From Salinimonas iocasae (GTDB taxonomy: Bacteria > Pseudomonadota > Gammaproteobacteria > Enterobacterales > Alteromonadaceae): 64,000 nucleotides of DNA. The DNA is taken from NCBI RefSeq assembly GCF_006228385.1, contig NZ_CP039853.1, forward strand, positions 186,001 through 250,000. The letters are read 5' to 3'. The position numbers were made by a program, and so were the translations under genes. How positions within the stretch are numbered: position 1 is the stretch's first letter; every line of letters begins with the position of its first letter. The notes under the pieces are model-generated. The model saw only the letters and a list, made by a program, of their open reading frames with translations. It was not told the DNA's origin and made no database searches. Of this stretch, positions 1-8,350 are shown piece after piece.

Positions 1-2
1 TT

Positions 3-488
3 GCCAGAGTAGAGAACGAGAGTGTTCTTGGTAATGTTTCTGCCTGGAATGTAGATAGCGAGTTGAATAGCGTTTTTAACGAACTGGGCATTGAGCGTGA
101 CGATGTAGATACTCAGATCGAATGCAACTCGAACATCAACTGCATCCCAGCATTTGCCTTCGGTATGATAATAAAAAATTTAATAGAGAATGCGCGACAA
201 CATGGTGAAACAGGCTACCCCATCTCATTAGTAATACAAGAAACGAACGATACCTTAACTATAAAGGTACAAAACTTCGCGCAACTTACTGATAAAGCGC
301 TCGAGAAAATGACACAGCGTTTCTGGAGAGATAGTACAGCGCGTGGAACTGGGCTTGGCTTGACCATCGTTGAAGCACTAGTTACTAAGTTGAGAGGTAG
401 CATTAGCTTTGTTTATGTCAGAAATCAATTAAGTGTCTGCTTGGAATTTGCAACTGGTGAGCCCTCTAGTTCCCTAGACACTTTATAG
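3..488 (+). CDS. Sensor histidine kinase, C-terminal part (5' end outside window)
   Basis: The frame is open from the first bases of the window to the stop at 488, so this is the 3' end of a longer gene. A TTG at 63 is not a convincing start because coding sequence continues upstream. The visible part is the ATP-binding (HATPase_c) half of a two-component sensor kinase: an N box NLIENARQHG, and a glycine-rich GTGLGLTIVEAL segment near the C-terminus. The usual DxGxG box is weak: the equivalent stretch reads VQNFAQ, so the adenine-contacting Asp is not evident. Kinases with eroded G1 boxes exist in QseC/PmrB-like groups. The response regulator would be expected upstream, outside the window. 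A fragment of an IS3 element starts four bases after the stop. Confidence 0.8.
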   Translation, partial: ARVENESVLGNVSAWNVDSELNSVFNELGIERDDVDTQIECNSNINCIPAFAFGMIIKNLIENARQHGETGYPISLVIQETNDTLTIKVQNFAQLTDKALEKMTQRFWRDSTARGTGLGLTIVEALVTKLRGSISFVYVRNQLSVCLEFATGEPSSSLDTL

Positions 489-491
489 CTT

Positions 492-575
492 TGTAGAGGT
501 CAATAAAACCTGGGCACCTTTTTAGCTAATCTTTCCGCTTTTGCCGGTAGTAGCCCATCGTTAAATTGATGCGGT
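492..575 (-). mobile_element. IS3-family end remnant (same type as the 10858-12095 element)
   Basis: The sequence is the reverse complement of the last ~85 bp of the IS3 element at 10858-12095. It starts with a recognisable terminal repeat (TGTAGAGGTCAATAAAACC, against TGTAGTGGTCAATAAAACCC in the full copy) and then encodes the transposase C-terminus (HQFNDGLLPAKAERLAKKV). Similarity stops near 575, so only one end survives. Nothing further is recognisable from about 576 to 895. Confidence 0.8.
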
Positions 576-906
576 CCTTTACATAGATTTAGTATGTCCA
601 ACGCTGAACGCGATTTATTAATGTTGATAGCGGAAAAAAAATTTATCTGAAAAATTTTCAGAAGCTTTTCGATCCTTATAAGAAGTTGACTTATGCTCAA
701 GCTATTCAACTGTTTGAAACTAGAATTAGTTTCTTGGTCGCTAGTAGCGATTCTTAGGTAGCCGACCTTAGATGGTCCGCTTCTGGCTAAAGTTAGATGC
801 AGGAAATCAGGTCGTTGATCGTCCATTCTTTGTCTTGCACTGCCCTCACCTATACCCGATAAGCAGAATGCCATACTCAAATTTCCTTATAAATGGGAGA
901 CAACTT

Positions 907-960
907 ATGGCTACACAAATTCATATACGGTGGAATAAAGACGGGGTAATTGAAAAAAGC
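907..960 (+). pseudogene. Small gene truncated after 18 codons by the IS at 961
   Basis: An ATG at 907 is preceded by a good ribosome-binding site (GGGAGA, 6-base spacer) and starts the peptide MATQIHIRWNKDGVIEK. Translation then runs into the left terminal repeat of the IS3 element at 961. No continuation is visible beyond the far end of the IS (2166 onward), so the rest of the gene seems to have been lost by deletion next to the IS. Product unknown. Confidence 0.45.
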
Positions 961-976
961 TGTAAACCTCCCCGAA

Positions 977-1828
977 TTAGTTACACCCATAATTAGAGGT
1001 TTCGGCCAGTTCATGCTTGGTTAAATATTCCCATGGTGTCAGATCATTCAGCGCATCATGGGGGCGTTCTTCGTTGTATTCCGTCACCCAGTTATCCGTC
1101 AGTTCACGCACCTCATTGAGTGTTCTGAAGACGTACATATTGAGTATTTCGTCGCGGTAAGTCCGGTTAAATCGCTCGATGTAAGAGTTCTGTGTTGGCT
1201 TACCCGGTTTAATAAATTCCAGCGCGATGCCATGCTCTTCCGCCCAGCTCGCCAGTGTGATTGAGATGAACTCTGGGCCATTATCCATGCGTAGCTTGGC
1301 AGGGTAACCCCGCCACGCGACGACGCGTTCCAGTACGCGTACAATCCGCTGCGACGGCAGATTTAAATCAATCTCAATGGCCAACGCTTCACGGTTAAAG
1401 TCATCCACCAGGTTAAACGTTCTGAAGCGCCTGCCGCATTGCAGGCTGTCACACATAAAGTCCATCGACCAGCAATGGTTGGCCTGAACGGGAACCGCCA
1501 GAGGCTCAGGGTTTCGGGTAGGCAAGCGTTTCTTGCCACGTTGTCTCTTGTTGAGCTTCAACTCACAGTAAATACGATACACACGCTTGTGGTTCCAGCC
1601 GTGTCCCCAACGTTTCAGGATTTTAAATAGCTTACTGAATCCGTAAGCGGGATAGCGCTCAACGGCTTCCTGTAGCTTGGCGATGACCTTGTCATCGCGC
1701 GCTTTATCCGGCTGATAACGATAGACCGAGTAACTGATGCCAACTACGCGACACGCCATCCGCAAACTGACGCCATGCTACTCTCGCGCATAATTCACTA
1801 GTTCACGTCTGATCGCTGGCTTTACAGC
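977..1828 (-). pseudogene. IS3 OrfB (DDE integrase), frame-shift dependent and carrying a premature stop
   Basis: This is the rve-type DDE transposase catalytic half, with WSMDF, DNGPEF and the downstream YIERFNRTYRDE motif supplying the D, D and E residues. In intact relatives it is made by a -1 ribosomal frameshift from orfA. The run of seven A's (T's at 1829-1835 on the plus strand) is the expected slippery site, and the -1 frame reads KKAVKPAIRRELVNYARE. At 1778-1780 that frame meets TAG where the family has CAG (Gln of REQHGVSL). Downstream of the stop the frame is open to 977, so the IS seems recently inactivated by one point mutation. Confidence 0.85.
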
Positions 1829-2088
1829 TTTTTTTCAACGATATCTTTCAATATCCGGTGTTCCAGGCTGAGATCGGCAAACATCGATTTCAGCCGCCTG
1901 TTCTCGTCCTCAAGCTCTTTCAGGCGCTTGATGTCCGAGGCCTCCATACCACCGTATTTGGCTTTCCAGTTGTAGTAGGTGGCGTCTGAAATGCCGTACT
2001 CACGGCAGACTTCTTTAACCAGTCGGCCAGCTTCCACTTCCTTCAGAATCTTAACGATTTGTGTTTCTGTGTATCGGGACTTTTTCAT
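1822..2088 (-). CDS. IS3 OrfA (HTH protein)
   Basis: OrfA is an 88-residue DNA-binding protein starting MKKSRYTETQIV at the ATG complementary to 2086-2088, preceded by an AGGAG sequence. It has the helix-turn-helix CREYGISDATYYNWKAKYGG and a coiled-coil tail (leucine-zipper spacing in LKELEDENRRLKSMF) used in OrfAB multimerisation. It ends at the frameshift window DIVEKKL. Longer upstream readings are less likely than this ATG. Intact, but its partner orfB has a nonsense codon. Confidence 0.88.
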   Translation of the reverse strand: MKKSRYTETQIVKILKEVEAGRLVKEVCREYGISDATYYNWKAKYGGMEASDIKRLKELEDENRRLKSMFADLSLEHRILKDIVEKKL

Positions 2089-2206
2089 CAGGAGTTCTCC
2101 TTCTTGGCTCAGTGTACGCCGAAGAACTCTAAAAAGGTATGTCACTAGTTTAGGGGAGGTTTACATAATTAGGAGAGGTTTTCACTACCTTTTAGCTATT
2201 TGTCAA

Positions 2207-2554
2207 AATTTAGGAGAAAATTAAAGTGAGCGTACTTTAAGTTCATTTGTTTCCTGACAGGTTTAGGGTGATGGCAATCCTTTTAAATGAGCAAAAAATA
2301 AATTGGAGATTTGAGATATGCTATCGCCGGTGAAAAGGCGGATGCTAGTAATGTTTTTGAGGTCGCGGTAAGAGCGCATAGCACAACATCAATTACTGCT
2401 GTACAAAGCAGTTCGCGACAGTTTTAATGCATCCAGATTCAAGCTTACCACGAAATCGGGCACGCCAAAAAGCGTCGGCCAATTTTCTGAAAATGAGCTA
2501 AAGGCAATACTTAGCGGTGTCGATTGGTTGGCGGCGATTCAATCCGGTAGCTGA
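2207..2554 (+). pseudogene. Decayed paralogue of the 115-aa gene at 36418
   Basis: Compared with the intact copy at 36418-36765, the ATGTTGGAG start region has become ATTTAGGAG, so the start codon is lost. Frameshifts follow before and after the segment matching KICNTGEKA. The C-terminal part (SGTPKSV-like, QFSENELKAILSGVDWLAAIQSGS) is still readable. Function of the family is unknown. Confidence 0.8.
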
Positions 2555-2783
2555 AATTTTTATCACTGTTTCCGCTCCGTTATAGGGAAGCTATTTGAGA
2601 AATAACAATGTTGGTTGCTAAACGCCGTGAGAGCAAGCCACTACTGAGCGCTGGTTGAAAACACTTCTCAAAAGCTAGCCTGGACCAATATAAGTTAAAC
2701 GTTTTTATTAACGACCCAATCGGGTTTACATGCTTTAATTTGTGCTATAAAATTAGTATTAAGAAAGTAAATCCACGATAATC

Positions 2784-2990
2784 ATGAAAAAATTGATAGC
2801 AAGGCACACTAAAGCTGTTGAAAAGTTTGAAATGGATTTGAGAAGTCACGAGCTCTATTGGACCGTGAGAGAGGCTCAACCCGAGGTTGACGATATTTGC
2901 GAAGCAAGTATCGTATTACTTGAAAAGCATAGATACAAGGTCAAAGCGTGGCGTAAAAGGCTAAATTTTTTGAAAATCCCCAGGAGTTAG
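2784..2990 (+). CDS. 68-aa hypothetical protein (paralogue of 36993-37199)
   Basis: This is a small charged, probably helical cytoplasmic protein (KAVEKFEMDLRSHELYWTVRE). It matches the protein at 36993 at 47 of 68 positions with no gaps. It begins with an ATG in the same relative place in both copies of the duplication. It stays open here even though the neighbouring 115-aa gene in this copy has decayed, which suggests some selection on it. It has no signal peptide, membrane segment or known motif. The ribosome-binding site is weak. Function unknown. Confidence 0.55.
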   Translation: MKKLIARHTKAVEKFEMDLRSHELYWTVREAQPEVDDICEASIVLLEKHRYKVKAWRKRLNFLKIPRS

Positions 2991-3175
2991 CATAGGCTGA
3001 GTGTTGTGGAGGTTGATATGACGTGCCCACTTTTTCTAGGTACCTGGCGCAGCGCCGCACAGCTTTGCTTTAACAAACCCTTGTACAACATTTCTACTTC
3101 TTTAAGCTCCTTCAATCAAGAGCTTTGCTGATGACTCTTCAAAATAATTATCTTATCAACAGCATCTCGAGCTGT

Positions 3176-3679
3176 AATAGCACGTTAATCTCCAAATGCT
3201 CTCGCCATGAACACCCCAATTACTTTACTTAATTGCGCCACTTATTTTTTATGAAATTCACTGCGTGGTTGGTGTCAACCACATTGCCCCCCTACGTCGA
3301 AAACCAAGCAGACTGTACATACTTAAATGTCGGGCTGTATAAACCTTAACAAAGGCCGTCTTTGTCTTCTTGTTGTACACGCACTTCCGCGAAAAGTTTT
3401 TCACTTGAAACACTATACCGGCTGAGCTTGTAACTAAAAGTGTAGAAGTTATTGTTAAAAACTTTTAATCTAGCCTCCATCTGTGTGAGCATGGTGTTGT
3501 TAACTTTCGGACTAATCAACGCAATGATGGACCGTAACTATTTGGGTTATTGAACAAACTCTCACAATATGAGCAGTGCAGTCAGAATCAAGGAAATGAA
3601 GTTTCTCTACCTTTAAAGCCTACCGTGCACTGTCTGCTGCATTGAGTGATTTACAATATTTATAAATAAGAACCTGACT
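3176..3679. other. Non-coding stretch, nothing recognised
   Basis: No reading frame with convincing coding character lies between the duplicated segment and the RsbQ-like gene. The sequence is AT-rich towards 3640-3679, where the promoter for the hydrolase-kinase pair is expected. I see no RNA gene or repeat. Confidence 0.4.
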
Positions 3680-4504
3680 ATGAATTTGGTAGATCGACAC
3701 AATATAAAAGTAATAGGGGAGCGCGGCCCTGTTATAGTCCTTGGTCATGGCTTTGGATGTGATCAAACGATGTGGAAACACGTCGCCCCTATATTGGCTA
3801 ATAACTACAGAGTTGTATTATACGATCTTATGGGTTGCGGAAAATCTGACATCTCTATGTACAGCTATAGTAAATATAACAGTCTTAATAGTTATGCTAT
3901 GGACTTGCTAGAAGTTATAGACGAAATAAATTCCAATGCCCCTGTAGTATTCGTTGGACATTCTGTGAGCGCAAATATTGGGCTTTTAGCTAGTATTGAA
4001 TCGCCTAACAAGTTTCACTCTCAGGTTATGGTCAGCCCTTCACCATGCTTTATCAATGATGGGGACTACAATGGAGGGTTCACACGAGCTGATATTGAAG
4101 AACTATGCGAGGCTGTTGAAAGTAACTTTTTAAAGTGGTCTACATCAATGGCGCCGATTATTATGGGAGCTCCTGAGAAGCCAAAGCTTAGTGCAGAATT
4201 GGGTGAAAGCTTCTGTCGCACTGAACCGGAGATAGCTCATCATTTCGCCCGCGTGACCTTTTTTGCTGATCATCGAGCCGATTTACCTAAATGTAAAATC
4301 CCTACACTTATACTTCAATGCACTGATGATTTTATCGCGCCAACCTCAGTCGGGGACTATTTAAAACAGAAATTGCCCAAAGCTACGCTAGTTAAAATTA
4401 AAAATGTAGGCCATTGTCCACATATGAGCGCACCTCAGGCATGCCTCGGGGCGATTGATGATTTTCTAAAAGAATACGAATTCAAGCATCCGGCTATTCT
4501 ATGA
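3680..4504 (+). CDS. RsbQ-like alpha/beta hydrolase (signal-sensing subunit)
   Basis: The protein is 274 residues and a single alpha/beta-hydrolase domain of the RsbQ/KAI2/D14 group. The triad is visible: Ser95 in GHSVS, Asp216 or Asp217 in CTDDF and His245 in VGHCPH, at positions close to those of Bacillus RsbQ. The oxyanion region GHGFGCDQTMWK is typical of that group. In Bacillus, RsbQ works with the PAS domain of RsbP, probably by processing or carrying a small hydrophobic ligand. Here the stop overlaps the start of a PAS-kinase gene (ATGA at 4501-4504). That coupling, together with the short N-terminal PAS next door, supports a hydrolase-PAS sensing pair feeding a phosphorelay. The ligand cannot be told from the sequence. 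The ATG at 3680 follows a weak ribosome site. Confidence 0.85.
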   Translation: MNLVDRHNIKVIGERGPVIVLGHGFGCDQTMWKHVAPILANNYRVVLYDLMGCGKSDISMYSYSKYNSLNSYAMDLLEVIDEINSNAPVVFVGHSVSANIGLLASIESPNKFHSQVMVSPSPCFINDGDYNGGFTRADIEELCEAVESNFLKWSTSMAPIIMGAPEKPKLSAELGESFCRTEPEIAHHFARVTFFADHRADLPKCKIPTLILQCTDDFIAPTSVGDYLKQKLPKATLVKIKNVGHCPHMSAPQACLGAIDDFLKEYEFKHPAIL

Positions 4505-6450
4505 TACCTGAAAATATAGATTTTTTTGAAAATGCCGCCTGTGGCCTTCTGATTTGCGGGACAGATGGAGCTATTGTTCGTGTAAATAAAACTTTTTATA
4601 AATGGCTTGGCTACTCCGAATCTGAATTTACAACAAAAAGTAATATAGACACCTTATTTACTTTAGGTAGTCGATTCTATTTCCATGCTCAACTAACACC
4701 TCTATTGCAATTAGAAGGTGCCGTCTCGGAATTTCTGCTTTCATTAAAAGGCAAAAACGGGGAGCGTGTACCAATGTTGGTTAATGCAGCTCAGCAAATT
4801 GATGGGCATATTACATACAATTCTTTCGCGTTTTTTTTGGCTCGAGAGCGCCATAGCTACGAGCAACAGTTAGTAACTGCTCGCGAATCTGCTGAAAATA
4901 GCTCTCGTGAATTACTTGAAACTCAGAAAACATTAAAAGAAAATCAATACTTTCTCGGTTTGGCTATGAAAAGCGCTAAGATGGGAGTTTGGAACTATGA
5001 TTTGGTCTCTAGCCGAATCCACTTTAGCGAAGAGCTGTTAGTATTGCTGGGATTGTCTAAAGATTGCTCATATCATAAGCCGCAAAATTTTTATGAGTTA
5101 ATACATCCGGACGATTTGTCACAATTTGACGATGCGATTAATACGGCTATTGAGAAAAATAGTGATTACGAGGTCGAATTCAGGTTGAAGCATAGCTCCG
5201 GGAGTTGGCTAAGTATGGAAAGCCGGGGAAATGTGATTTTCAACAGCGAGAGAATATGTACTAATATTTTAAGCATTTTCATTGATATCAGCGAGCATAA
5301 GAACTCACAAAAAGAACTAGCAGATGCAAATAAGCAATTGGCTGAAGCTGATCGAAAAAAAGATGAATTTTTAGCTACACTGGGTCATGAGTTACGTAAC
5401 CCTTTGGCCCCAATTAGGAATGTACTAAAGCTCATCGAACATAGTTCTGAATGTCGCCAAAATCTCAATGACTACTATTCTATGTTGAATCGTCACATGA
5501 CTCAAATTGAACACATCGTCGACGACTTACTGGAAGTCACTCGTATCAGTAGGGGGCGGCTAGAGCTAAAAAGAACCATGGTCGACATCTGTGAAGTTAC
5601 GAGGATGGCTATTGAGTCATCGAGTGCTTTGATTGAAGCAGGCAACCACACTTTAGATGTAACATTTCCTAGTTCTACAGTTATGATTTACGGGGATCCA
5701 ACTCGCCTTAATCAAATAATAGTTAATCTTTTATCTAATGCTGCTAAGTATACTCCCAAGGGAGGCCATATCAGACTGTCTGTTCAGTCTATAGGAACAA
5801 GCATTGAGATCCGGGTTAAAGACTCTGGAATAGGCATTCCTCCTGAGAAGCTCAGAGCTATATTTAATATGTTTACACAGCTAGAACCAGCTAGTGAGCG
5901 AGGCCAAGGCGGATTGGGGATAGGGCTTGCTTTGGTTAAACAGTTAGTAGAAATGCATGAGGGGCATGTCGAAGTATACAGCCCAGGAATAAATGAAGGC
6001 ACTGAATTCACGGTTACAGTACCTATTGCGCCCTCCAGCGAACCTATTGAGCAACCTGCTTCAGAGGAAGAGGGACAAAGCATTTCTCCCAAAAGAATTT
6101 TAATCGTTGATGATAATGAAGACGCTGCGGATAGTCTTGGGTTACTGCTTGAATTCGATGGACATATTATTAAAGTTGCCTATTCTGGTAAAAAAGCAAT
6201 AGAAGTAACAGAGACTTTTCGACCGAGCGTTATTCTATCGGATATTGGGTTGCCTGATATAAGTGGATATGAAGTTGCAAAAATTTTGCGCCGGCAAGAA
6301 GTGTCTAAAGGGATCTATATGGCTGCTATTAGCGGCTGGGGCTCTCAAAAAGATAAACAACGAGCACTTGAAGCTGGTTTCGATCAACATTTTACAAAGC
6401 CATTAAATTTACCGGAACTAAAGTCTGCTTTACGAAAGATACCTCTTTAG
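4501..6450 (+). CDS. Hybrid sensor histidine kinase PAS-PAS-HisKA-HATPase-REC, partner of the RsbQ-like hydrolase
   Basis: The 649-residue protein has no membrane segment, so it should be cytoplasmic. Residues ~1-120 form a PAS domain starting FFENAACGLLICGTDG, the position and style of the PAS domain that partners RsbQ. A short coiled coil leads to a second PAS (~150-275, with HPDD and FIDISEHK). The HisKA box carries His296 (HELRNPL). The ATPase has NLLSNAAKYT, DSGIGIPP and GQGGLGIGLAL. A C-terminal receiver domain (~535-649) has the acidic pair DDNED, the phospho-acceptor Asp581 (SDIGLPD) and the Lys of TKPLN. It likely autophosphorylates and passes phosphate to its own receiver, then to an Hpt protein or regulator elsewhere. 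No dedicated regulator follows; decayed IS sequence does. Confidence 0.9.
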   Translation: MIPENIDFFENAACGLLICGTDGAIVRVNKTFYKWLGYSESEFTTKSNIDTLFTLGSRFYFHAQLTPLLQLEGAVSEFLLSLKGKNGERVPMLVNAAQQIDGHITYNSFAFFLARERHSYEQQLVTARESAENSSRELLETQKTLKENQYFLGLAMKSAKMGVWNYDLVSSRIHFSEELLVLLGLSKDCSYHKPQNFYELIHPDDLSQFDDAINTAIEKNSDYEVEFRLKHSSGSWLSMESRGNVIFNSERICTNILSIFIDISEHKNSQKELADANKQLAEADRKKDEFLATLGHELRNPLAPIRNVLKLIEHSSECRQNLNDYYSMLNRHMTQIEHIVDDLLEVTRISRGRLELKRTMVDICEVTRMAIESSSALIEAGNHTLDVTFPSSTVMIYGDPTRLNQIIVNLLSNAAKYTPKGGHIRLSVQSIGTSIEIRVKDSGIGIPPEKLRAIFNMFTQLEPASERGQGGLGIGLALVKQLVEMHEGHVEVYSPGINEGTEFTVTVPIAPSSEPIEQPASEEEGQSISPKRILIVDDNEDAADSLGLLLEFDGHIIKVAYSGKKAIEVTETFRPSVILSDIGLPDISGYEVAKILRRQEVSKGIYMAAISGWGSQKDKQRALEAGFDQHFTKPLNLPELKSALRKIPL

Positions 6451-6599
6451 CCCTTGAATAATCTTAACCCCGCTTCATATGAAAACATCCATATGAAACA
6501 GTGCGTTAAATAATAATTTAATGACGGTCGTTAGTTCTGTATTTTAAAGTGATGTAGTCATCATTGTTTTCGCTCCGAGGGGTTAGAGTAATCGAAGCC

Positions 6600-6950
6600 G
6601 CGTGTGTAGCCGACGTCCATGAAAGTACTTTTTCGTCGATGGGTTCAACAGCTTGAGTTTGAACGCGGCAGTCTTCCAAAAAAAGTTTAAAGCGTTATTG
6701 CAAAAGCAGCAGTACATTTAGGAACTGGAAACTCGCGTGAATCGGTTAAAGCGAGAAAAATAATGTTTTAAACAAGGTTACTGCTCACTGCGAAATAACC
6801 TCTTAATCTCCGATGACACGAATTCCTACGCTTATAGATGCCAAAAGGTAGATTGAGCGTGCAAAAGCGAAGCGTGTGTTCGATAGGTTTCGTTAGCCGG
6901 CCCTCATACGGACGCTTGTTAGCTGTGATCTTTTCTCGGAACTAGCACCA
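6600..6950 (+). mobile_element. Decayed IS3-family remnant (orfA/orfB start)
   Basis: The stretch resembles the orfA-orfB junction of the element at 10858-12095: GGGTTCAACAGCTTGAGTTT matches the WVQQFE coding part, and AACTCGCGTGAATCGGTTAAA matches the EARVNRLER part. Many indels destroy every frame. Similarity fades near 6950. Recognisable only as debris. Confidence 0.7.
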
Positions 6951-7059
6951 TTCTTTCGATGAGATTTTCTTATTATGCTGTCCACTTAGTATACTCTACA
7001 GGCAGCAGGTAATTCAGTGAACATGTTGCCGAGCATAATTATAGTGTTCACTCCACAGA

Positions 7060-8070
7060 TCTACTTTGTAACGAGCCTCGTCCATTGTTCTAAACTAATA
7101 CTGATTCAGACACTAGTTTATGAATCTCCATTAGAGCCGTCTACGAAAGTATTCTGCGTTGGTTTACCTGGCTGAATAAAACCGAGCTCAACACCTCTTT
7201 TTCTACTCCAGAACATTGCCTGGCTGGTGACTTCTGTTCCGTTGTGGCAGATCACTTTTTCAGGCTTTTCTCCTTGCTCGATGAGCTGACCAGGGAAAGG
7301 TGCAACCTGACGACCGCTGATAGAAACAGATAAAAGCTGCCCGACTATTTCGCGGGAGTAATTAGCCACCACGTTTAGCACCCTGAACCGTCTGCCTTTA
7401 CTAAGCTGACCAGATACGAAGTCCATAGACCATCCTTGATCCGGTGCCGTGGGTACCTCGATTGGTTGTCTGGGATGAGTCAGCTTCTTGCGCTCTTTCG
7501 TCCGTACTTGTAACGCTTCTTCAGTATAAAGAAGGTACGTATGCTTGCGGTTGATGGCAAGTCACTGCCCTTTAGCAAGCTTAGGAGCACTAAGCATACA
7601 TACCTCGGATACTTTACCGCCAATTCCTTCAGGCGCGACTGCACTGCGCTATTTGGCTTTGTAGTGAGGCAATATCTAAATGCGGTTCGATTAACATCAG
7701 CAAGCTTGCAGGCACCCTATTCACTGAGCCTAAACACATGAATAAGGTAACGGACGACAAACTTCCTTGCTGCTGGCGTTACCACTTATTTGAGAGCACG
7801 ACCGTCATCGCTACCACTTCCAAAAACTTGTCAGCCAGCATCTTTTTGAGCTTATTGTTCTGAGACTCGAGCTCCTAATAGACGCTTACCTTCGTTGACT
7901 TCGAAGCCCGCATATTTGCTGCGCAAATTATAAAGTTTTCCTGATGAGATGCCATGTCATCCACCTTTGCGACAGATCCATACTGCTTGATGGCCTTGAC
8001 GATTTGTTCTTCGCTATAGCGGTTCTTAATTTTGACCACCCTATTGTCTTCGGTTTATTGAAAATCTTAT
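7060..8070 (-). mobile_element. Decayed IS3-family element, leftward
   Basis: Fragments of orfB (7118-7426 minus: MDFVSGQLSKGRRFRVLNVV, FIQPGKPTQN) and of orfA (about 7800-8060 minus: NRYSEEQIVKAI, NNKLKKMLADK) lie in the expected order. They are interrupted by stops and shifts. The catalytic DNGPE motif has become CHNGTE. It is related to, but distinct from, the copy at 961-2165. I could not place terminal repeats. Confidence 0.75.
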
Positions 8071-8350
8071 CGGTGTCATGGTGGTATTTTGGGGGAAAAG
8101 TCAAGACGACCACCTGTATTTAAATAGTCTTAAATAAGAAATTAAAAAACCTTATTGAACGTACTTAGAATTTTTTTAAACCTCTATAAAGAAATGATTT
8201 AGAAGAAATTATTCTGTAGTCGCAATTTATTATAATAAAATTTATCTTTAAGTATTATTTTGTAATTTTAAAAAATTTTAATTTTACTATGAACAGCCCG
8301 TCAATCGTTGATGTATGTACAGTGTTCAATAAACCAAACAGGACTTATCT

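Larger units (their letters stand above)
961..2165 (-). mobile_element. IS3-family insertion sequence (IS407-like group), 1205 bp
   Basis: The element has terminal inverted repeats starting TGTAAACCTCCCC at both ends (961 on the plus strand, 2165 on the minus strand). It encodes two overlapping leftward frames, orfA and orfB, in the usual IS3 arrangement. The flanking bases (AGC before, TAA after) do not form a 3-4 bp target duplication, which suggests recombination or deletion after insertion. A second, imperfect copy of the terminal repeat abuts the right end (2165-2184, minus strand TGAAAACCTCTCCTAATTA). Confidence 0.88.
2186..3175. repeat. Long duplication, copy A (partner 36396-37385)
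   Basis: About 990 bp here aligns almost end to end, in the same orientation, with 36396-37385. Both start at CTTTTAGCTATTTGTCA and hold a 115-codon gene (broken here, intact there), an intergenic stretch and a 68-codon gene. They end in similar non-coding sequence (CTCCTTCAATCAAG, ATTATCTTATCA). The copies have diverged by many substitutions and small indels, so the duplication is old or the copies arrived separately. Copy A begins just after the IS at 961-2165. Confidence 0.88.

Noticed and set aside
500..880. Leftward 126-codon frame starting at 880
   Set aside because: Its C-terminus is only the IS3 transposase end remnant (492-575); the rest has no coding character and no ribosome site.
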